From positions 434,001 through 498,000 of the forward strand of contig CABJAJ010000001.1 of assembly GCA_902363575.1 (NCBI GenBank): a DNA stretch of 64,000 nucleotides, read 5' to 3'. This stretch comes from Rikenellaceae bacterium. Its GTDB lineage: Bacteria; Bacteroidota; Bacteroidia; Bacteroidales; Rikenellaceae. The notes under the pieces are model-generated. The model saw nothing but the letters and a program-made list of their open reading frames with translations. It was not told the origin of the DNA and ran no database searches. Below, in pieces: positions 59,100 through 64,000 of the stretch (positions within the stretch are counted from its first letter, which is position 1; every line of letters begins with the position of its first letter). The translations under genes were made by a program, and so were the position numbers.

Positions 59100-62000
59100 G
59101 GTTTTTGCCTGCTGATACGATTCTTGAGTTTGTAAATAAGCACGAAGAAGAAAGGCACCATCACGATGCCGACCGTGATAGCCACCAGCATCCCGAAGAA
59201 TACGCCCGTGCCGATTCCCTGGCGGCTCGCCGATCCGGGGCCGCTGGCGAAGACCAGCGGCAGCATCCCAAGCACGAAAGCCAGCGACGTCATCACGATC
59301 GGGCGGAACCGCAGATGGGCGGCGCGTATGGCGGCAGTCGTCGCGTCCACCCCTTTTTCGACCTCCACCTTGGCGAACTCCACGATCAGGATGGCATTCT
59401 TGGCCACCAGTCCGATGAGCATGACCAGCCCGATCTGGAAATAGACGTTGTTCTCCAGTCCGCAGGCCCAGATGCCCAGGTAGGCGCCCACGACGGCCAC
59501 CGGCAGCGAGAGCATCACGGCGACGGGGATGTACCAGCTTTCGTATTGGGCGGCCAGGAAGAGAAAGACGAACAGGAACACGAGTGCCAGCACATAGCCC
59601 GTCTGTCCGCCGGCCCGCTTCTCCTGGTAGGAGAGCCCGCTCCATTCGACCCCGATGTGCTCGGGCAGGTGTTGCTTGGCGAGCTGCTCCATGTGGGCCA
59701 TCACCTGCCCGGTGCTGTATCCCGGTGCGGCGACGCCCTGAATGGTCGCGGCGTTGAACATGTTGAAACGCTTGATGTTGCCTGACCCCGTGGTGTAGCG
59801 CGTGGTGCCGAGCGCCGTCAGGGGGATCATCGCTCCGCCCGCTCCCTTGACGAAAAAGAGGTTGATGTTGTCGCGGTGAGCCCGATAGGGGGCCTCCGCC
59901 TGAATATAGACCCGGTAGATGCGGTTGAACATATTGAAGTCATTGACGTACACCGAGCCGGTAAAGGTCTTCATCGTCGAAAAGACGTCGGCCAGAGGGA
60001 CGCCGAGCAGTTTCACCTTGTCGCGGTCCACATCGAAATAGAGCTGGGGTATCTCCTTCTGCAGCGAGGAGGAGAGCCCCGTCACCTCTTTGCGCCGGGA
60101 GGCGTAATGGAGCAGGGTATCCGATGCCTGCGCCAGATCCTCGATCGTGGCGTCGCCGCGGGCTTCGAGCACCATTTCAAAGCCGCCCGATGCGCCCAGG
60201 CCGGGGATCACGGGCGGGGTGGTGAGGTAAACCCGGCTTTCGGGATAACGCTCCATCTCATCCTGCACGCGCTCCATGATTTCGCCTATGGAGCTTTTCT
60301 TCCGCTCCGTCCACGGCCTGAGAATCACCGTAAGTTCGCTGCGGGCCTGGTTGCTGCCCACACGGGGACTGCTGCCCGTCACGTTGAGCACGTATTCCAC
60401 CTCGGGCTGCCGCATGAGGTAGGCGACGGCCCGTTCGGTCACTTTGCGTGTGCGTTCGAGCGTCGCTCCCTCCGGAAGTTCGAGTTCGACTTTGAAGTAA
60501 CCCTGATCCTCCTGCGGCATGAAGCTCGTGGGGACGATCCGGTTGAGCGCCCAGATGGCGATGAGAATCAATCCGAAGGCGGCCAGCATCCGCTTCGGAA
60601 TCTTCAGGCTGCGGCGAATGGCCGCCACGTAACGGTTGTTACCCCGGCTGAGCAGGAAGTTGATGTAGCGGAACAGGAAGTTGCGGCGTCCGCTCTGCCG
60701 TTTGAGAAAAAGCGAACACATCACCGGACTGAGCGTCAGGGCCACGACGGTCGAAATGAGCACCGAGACAACGATGGTGACGGTGAACTGGCGGTACAAC
60801 TGTCCGGTGATGCCCGACAGGAAACTAACGGGTACGAACACCGCGCACAGCACCAGCGACATGGTTACCAGTGCGCTGCTCAGGCCCCGCATCGCTTTCT
60901 TGGTCGCTTCGTAGGCGCCGAGCCCCTCCTCGTGCATGATGCGGTCCACGTTTTCGACCACCACGATCGCGTCATCGACCACGATGCCGATAGCCAGGAT
61001 CAGCCCCAGCAGGGTGAGCATGTTGAGCGAGAAGCCGAAAATGAGCATCACCCCGAAGGTGCCGACGAGCGAAATGGGGACGGCGATGATGGGGATGAGC
61101 GTGGCCCGCCAGCTTTGGAGGGAGAGAAATACGACCAACACCACCAGCACGAGGGCTTCCAGCAGGGTTTTATACACCTCGTGAATCGACTCCGATATGT
61201 AGGTGGTCATATCGAACGGAATGAGGTAGGAGATCCCTTCGGGAAAGTTGCGGCTGATCTGCTCCATCTCCTGTTTGACCAGGTCGGCGACCTCCATCGC
61301 GTTGGCGCCCGGGAGCATGTTGATCGCCATTACCGCGGCGTTGCCGTTGTTGATGCCGCTCTCGGTGTTGTAGGAGGAGGCTTCGAGCGAGACGCGGGCC
61401 ACGTCGCGGATGCGGATGATCGAGCCGTCGGGGTTGGCCCGGACGACGATGTCCTCGAACTGCCCGACCGTCGAGAGACGCCCCTGTGTGGTGATCGGAA
61501 TGGTGATGTCCAGCCCCTCTGCCGGCTGCTGGCCCAGCACGCCGGCGGCGGCTTCGCGATTCTGGTCTTTCAGGGCGTCCTGCAGGTCCTTGACCGTCAG
61601 CCCCAGGTTTGCGAGTTTGTCCGGTTCGGCCCAGATCTGCATGGCGTAGTAGCGGCTGCCGATGTTCGACACGCGCCCGACGCCGGGCACGCGCCGCAGC
61701 ATGTCGAGCACGTTGAGCGTGGCGTAGTTGCTCAGGTAGATTTCGTCGAATTTGGGATCGGACGACAGCAGGCAAATGGTCATCAGTTGGCTTGCGGCCT
61801 GCTTCTCGACCGAAAGGCCGTTCTGCACCACTTCGGCGGGCAGGCGCGATTCGGCCAGCTTGATGCGGTTCTGGATCTCGACGGCCGCCAGGTCGGGGTT
61901 GGTGGCGATGTCGAAAGTGACGGTCGCGGAGAAGCCGCCCGAGTTGTTGCTGCTCGATTCCATGTAGAGCATCCCCGGCGTGCCGTTGAGTTCCTGCTCG

Positions 62001-62197
62001 ATGGGCGTGGCGACGGCCTGCGTGACGGTCTGGGCGCTCGCGCCCGGATACGAAGCGCTGATCTTCACCACGGGAGGGGTGATCTGCGGATACTGATCGA
62101 CGGGCAGCATCGTCAGTCCGATGATGCCCAGGATCACGATGACGATGGACAGCACGGCCGAGAATACCGGCCTGTCGATGAAAAAGTCGGCTTTCAT
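59096..62197 (-). CDS. RND efflux transporter, HAE1 type (AcrB-like)
   Basis: A 1033-residue inner-membrane pump of the hydrophobe/amphiphile family. It begins with FIDRPVFSAVLSIVIVILGIIGLTMLPVDQYP, has twelve helices, two large periplasmic loops and the family signatures: GVGRVSNIGSRYYAMQIW, the TM4 DD motif (GIVVDDAIVVVENVDRIM) that carries proton-relay Asp residues, and VLALVFLFVFLFLAAQYESW. It exports drugs, bile salts or similar compounds with the MFP and OM partners encoded next to it. Gene order is MFP, RND, OMP. Confidence 0.97.
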   Translation of the reverse strand: MKADFFIDRPVFSAVLSIVIVILGIIGLTMLPVDQYPQITPPVVKISASYPGASAQTVTQAVATPIEQELNGTPGMLYMESSSNNSGGFSATVTFDIATNPDLAAVEIQNRIKLAESRLPAEVVQNGLSVEKQAASQLMTICLLSSDPKFDEIYLSNYATLNVLDMLRRVPGVGRVSNIGSRYYAMQIWAEPDKLANLGLTVKDLQDALKDQNREAAAGVLGQQPAEGLDITIPITTQGRLSTVGQFEDIVVRANPDGSIIRIRDVARVSLEASSYNTESGINNGNAAVMAINMLPGANAMEVADLVKQEMEQISRNFPEGISYLIPFDMTTYISESIHEVYKTLLEALVLVVLVVFLSLQSWRATLIPIIAVPISLVGTFGVMLIFGFSLNMLTLLGLILAIGIVVDDAIVVVENVDRIMHEEGLGAYEATKKAMRGLSSALVTMSLVLCAVFVPVSFLSGITGQLYRQFTVTIVVSVLISTVVALTLSPVMCSLFLKRQSGRRNFLFRYINFLLSRGNNRYVAAIRRSLKIPKRMLAAFGLILIAIWALNRIVPTSFMPQEDQGYFKVELELPEGATLERTRKVTERAVAYLMRQPEVEYVLNVTGSSPRVGSNQARSELTVILRPWTERKKSSIGEIMERVQDEMERYPESRVYLTTPPVIPGLGASGGFEMVLEARGDATIEDLAQASDTLLHYASRRKEVTGLSSSLQKEIPQLYFDVDRDKVKLLGVPLADVFSTMKTFTGSVYVNDFNMFNRIYRVYIQAEAPYRAHRDNINLFFVKGAGGAMIPLTALGTTRYTTGSGNIKRFNMFNAATIQGVAAPGYSTGQVMAHMEQLAKQHLPEHIGVEWSGLSYQEKRAGGQTGYVLALVFLFVFLFLAAQYESWYIPVAVMLSLPVAVVGAYLGIWACGLENNVYFQIGLVMLIGLVAKNAILIVEFAKVEVEKGVDATTAAIRAAHLRFRPIVMTSLAFVLGMLPLVFASGPGSASRQGIGTGVFFGMLVAITVGIVMVPFFFVLIYKLKNRISRQKP

Positions 62198-62200
62198 GGG

Positions 62201-63457
62201 TTACTCCTGTTTGGGGGTTTGCCCCGCTTCGGGCTGCGGTTCCACGACTTCGACGCGCATGCCCGAGGCAAGTTTGTGGTAGCCTTCCACGACGATGCGT
62301 TCGCCGCTCGTGAGGCCGCGTTCGACCACCGCCTTGTTTTCGATTTCGGGTCCCAGCTCGATGAAGCGCTTTTCGACCACGCTGTCGGGCCGCACGACAA
62401 AGACGTGGGCGCCCCCTTTCTCGATGACGATGGCTTTGTTGGGAACCACGATCGCGTTCTCGCGCACGTCGAGCAGCAGCCGGACTTTGGTGAACTGTCC
62501 CGGCAGCAAGATGTGGTCGGGGTTGGCCATCTCAGCCCGCACGGAGAAGGTGCCTGTGTTGGGATCGACCTGCGGATCGGCGAAATCCACGAGCCCCCTG
62601 AGCGGATAGTGGGTGTTGTCGGCCAGCGTGACGGTGATGTAGGGATCCCAGTTGCGGGTGGAGTCCTTGTGTCCCAGATTGACGTTGCGGGCCTTGCTGC
62701 GCAGGTAGTCCAGGGCGGTCATGCTGAAATCGACCCGCACGGTGTCGCTCTTGACGATGGTCGCCAGCAGCGACTTCCCGCCCGGCCCGACCAGCGTGCC
62801 AATATCGACGTTCCGCTCGCTGATGTGGCCGGCGATCGGCGAGCGGACGGTGGTGTAGCCGAGTGCCATTTCGGCCTGCGTGAGGTCGGCCTCGCTCATA
62901 GCGACCGAGGCGTTGGCGCTCTCGTAAGAGGCGATGGCGTTGTCCAGGTCGAGCTGGCTTGCGGCGTTCTGTTCGTAAAGCGGCCGGATGCGTGCCAGGT
63001 CGCGTTCGGCCTTGAGTGCAAGGGCTTTGTCTTTCTGGAGCTGGGCGCTCGCCTTATCCACGCGTGCGCGGTAGAGCTTGGGGTCGATGACGAACAGGGT
63101 TTGGTTTTTACGCACGTAGGTACCCTCCTCGAAGAGCATCTTCTCGAGGTAGCCTTCGACCCGGGCGCGGATCTCCACGAACTGCTGGGCCCGGATGCGG
63201 CCCACGTATTCGCCGTAAATCTCGACGTCCTCGCGGGCGACCGGTTCGGCGATTACGGTCGGATAGAGGGCAGGCTGCGGTTTCGGCCGCAGCAGGATCA
63301 CGAGCAGCACGACCGCGGCTGCGGTCAGCAGGCCCGCCAGCACCCACTGCCGGCGGCTGAGGCGTATGCGGGGCAGACGGGGTTTGGTCAGCATGAACTT
63401 TTTCAGCTTTTGCGTATTCAGGTTCGTGGGGTTGAAACGCGAATAATCGAACTTCAT
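62201..63457 (-). CDS. membrane fusion protein of the RND pump (AcrA/MexA type)
   Basis: A 418-residue adaptor. A short cytoplasmic N terminus and one membrane helix (about residues 36-55, WVLAGLLTAAAVVLLVILL) are followed by the lipoyl half-motif (EIRARVEGYLEKMLFEEGTYVRKNQTLFVIDP), an alpha-hairpin, the second lipoyl half (YTTVRSPIAGHISERNVDIGTLV) and the beta-barrel and membrane-proximal domains (RLLLDVRENAIVVPNKAIV). It links pump and outer-membrane factor. It uses an uncleaved anchor instead of a lipoprotein signal. ATG 63455-63457 is chosen; an in-frame TTG upstream gives a poor N terminus. Confidence 0.93.
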   Translation of the reverse strand: MKFDYSRFNPTNLNTQKLKKFMLTKPRLPRIRLSRRQWVLAGLLTAAAVVLLVILLRPKPQPALYPTVIAEPVAREDVEIYGEYVGRIRAQQFVEIRARVEGYLEKMLFEEGTYVRKNQTLFVIDPKLYRARVDKASAQLQKDKALALKAERDLARIRPLYEQNAASQLDLDNAIASYESANASVAMSEADLTQAEMALGYTTVRSPIAGHISERNVDIGTLVGPGGKSLLATIVKSDTVRVDFSMTALDYLRSKARNVNLGHKDSTRNWDPYITVTLADNTHYPLRGLVDFADPQVDPNTGTFSVRAEMANPDHILLPGQFTKVRLLLDVRENAIVVPNKAIVIEKGGAHVFVVRPDSVVEKRFIELGPEIENKAVVERGLTSGERIVVEGYHKLASGMRVEVVEPQPEAGQTPKQE

Positions 63458-63700
63458 GTGTGGTAAGCGGGTTGTATGGGGTAATGTTTCGGTAAAGGAC
63501 ACCCAAAGGTGTGCCATAAGCCGGATGAAGAGCTATCCGGCCTGTTTGCAGCGGGTTATGGATTTCGTTCGCAACACGGAGTGTGGAAAACCGGTGCAAA
63601 GATGGGGAAAATTTCCCCATTCTGTACTCCATCCGGCGGCCTGCCGGGTAAAATGGCATCGCCTTGCGGCTGCTCGGGAACTCAAGCGCTTTTCGGCATG

Positions 63701-63735
63701 AAAAACGAAGCCGCCCCGCATACCGGGACGGCTTC
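63701..63735 (-). terminator. intrinsic terminator of the LRR protein gene
   Basis: Read leftward, GAAGCCGTCCC, a short loop and GGGGCGGCTTC, then GTTTTTC. It lies 19 bases after the stop. Confidence 0.82.
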
Positions 63736-63753
63736 GCCTGAGTGCTTGCGGGG

Positions 63754-64000
63754 TCAGTCGGCCAGGACGACGCCGGTGTTCATCGAGGAGTCTTTCATGG
63801 TGGCATTCCAATGCGCTTTCTGCTCTTCGCGCAGGGTGAGCGTAAGGGTCTGTGCGGTCGTGCCGTCGGAGGTCTGGTTGCCGCAGAAGAGGTTGAAGGT
63901 CTCGGGATTGGCCATGTCGGACGCATCCAGCTCCGTCAGCCGGTTGGCGTAGGCCATCACGCCGACGAGCGAGGTGCAGCCCGAGATGTCGAGCGAGGTC
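63754..64000 (-). CDS. C-terminal end of an LRR-like surface protein
   Basis: The frame is open at the window edge and ends at 63754; about 81 residues are seen. They contain leucine-rich-repeat-like turns (TSLDISGCTSLVGV, AYANRLTELDASDM) of the BspA/TpLRR kind, then an unrelated end with NLFCGNQTSDGTTAQTLTLTL. BspA-like proteins are common surface adhesins in Bacteroidales. The 5' part lies beyond the window. Confidence 0.75.
   Translation of the reverse strand, partial: TSLDISGCTSLVGVMAYANRLTELDASDMANPETFNLFCGNQTSDGTTAQTLTLTLREEQKAHWNATMKDSSMNTGVVLAD

Noticed and set aside
59876..63466. Rightward frame of nearly 1200 codons
   Set aside because: It mirrors the RND and fusion-protein genes on the other strand, which have clear motifs; the shadow product is His- and Asp-rich with no fold pattern.

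Overview
The window looks like a chromosomal segment of a high-G+C member of the Bacteroidales, most likely Alistipes or a close relative in the Rikenellaceae. The evidence is: promoters of the Bacteroidetes type (TTTG, about 20 bases, TAnnTTTG) ahead of many genes; few Shine-Dalgarno sites; family types typical of the phylum (BACON lipoprotein, DUF3244, DUF4954, Spi/C10-type lipoproteins, LRR surface protein, TGS-fused nucleoside kinase); and a G+C content that I judge by eye to be near 60 percent. The genus is an inference. No rRNA, CRISPR, phage or intact insertion sequence is visible.

Layout. 1-6.6 kb: end of an unknown gene, then leftward genes for a small membrane protein, a U32 peptidase, a secreted protein and a polyprenyl diphosphate synthase, a rightward ROK kinase, and the recG/DUF3108/coiled-coil operon. 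6.7-17.3 kb: recG, rpsA, a nucleotidase-like lipoprotein, a nucleoside kinase and gcvP. 17.5-23.1 kb: a SlyD-like FKBP, then an unusual cassette of a WG-repeat protein kinase, a DUF4954 beta-helix protein, a MIDAS-containing VWA protein and a second WG-repeat kinase homologue whose catalytic Asp is Asn. 23.1-31.2 kb: trxB, rnz, a SpoU methyltransferase, a transglutaminase-like protein, pdxA, thrS and infC; infC appears to start at AUA behind a perfect Shine-Dalgarno site. 31.8-38.4 kb: a DMT transporter, a low-G+C BACON lipoprotein, a HAD gene remnant, recF, DUF721, a TPR protein, ribH and an alpha-oxoamine synthase. 38.6-44.8 kb: a DUF2721 protein, two paralogous C10-type lipoproteins lacking both catalytic residues, and a leftward operon of LuxE-like, Stealth and GT2 enzymes.

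44.85-45.2 kb holds a tandem array of about five 74-base hairpin units. Each unit carries a promoter-like pair of boxes pointing into the LuxE/Stealth/GT2 operon, and the outermost unit has different but still self-complementary arms. 45.4-51.4 kb: rpsF-rpsR-rplI, two membrane proteins, adk and thiL (divergent), a small membrane protein and rpsT. Then come tRNA-Glu, tRNA-Pro, a small lipoprotein and an acyltransferase 3. 54.6-57.0 kb holds a TPR/HTH regulator and a DUF3244 protein; an A+T-rich segment begins inside the first gene and ends inside the second. 57.7-63.5 kb is a complete RND efflux operon, followed by the 3' end of an LRR surface protein gene.

All function calls rest on reading motifs and remembered family features; no database search was possible.
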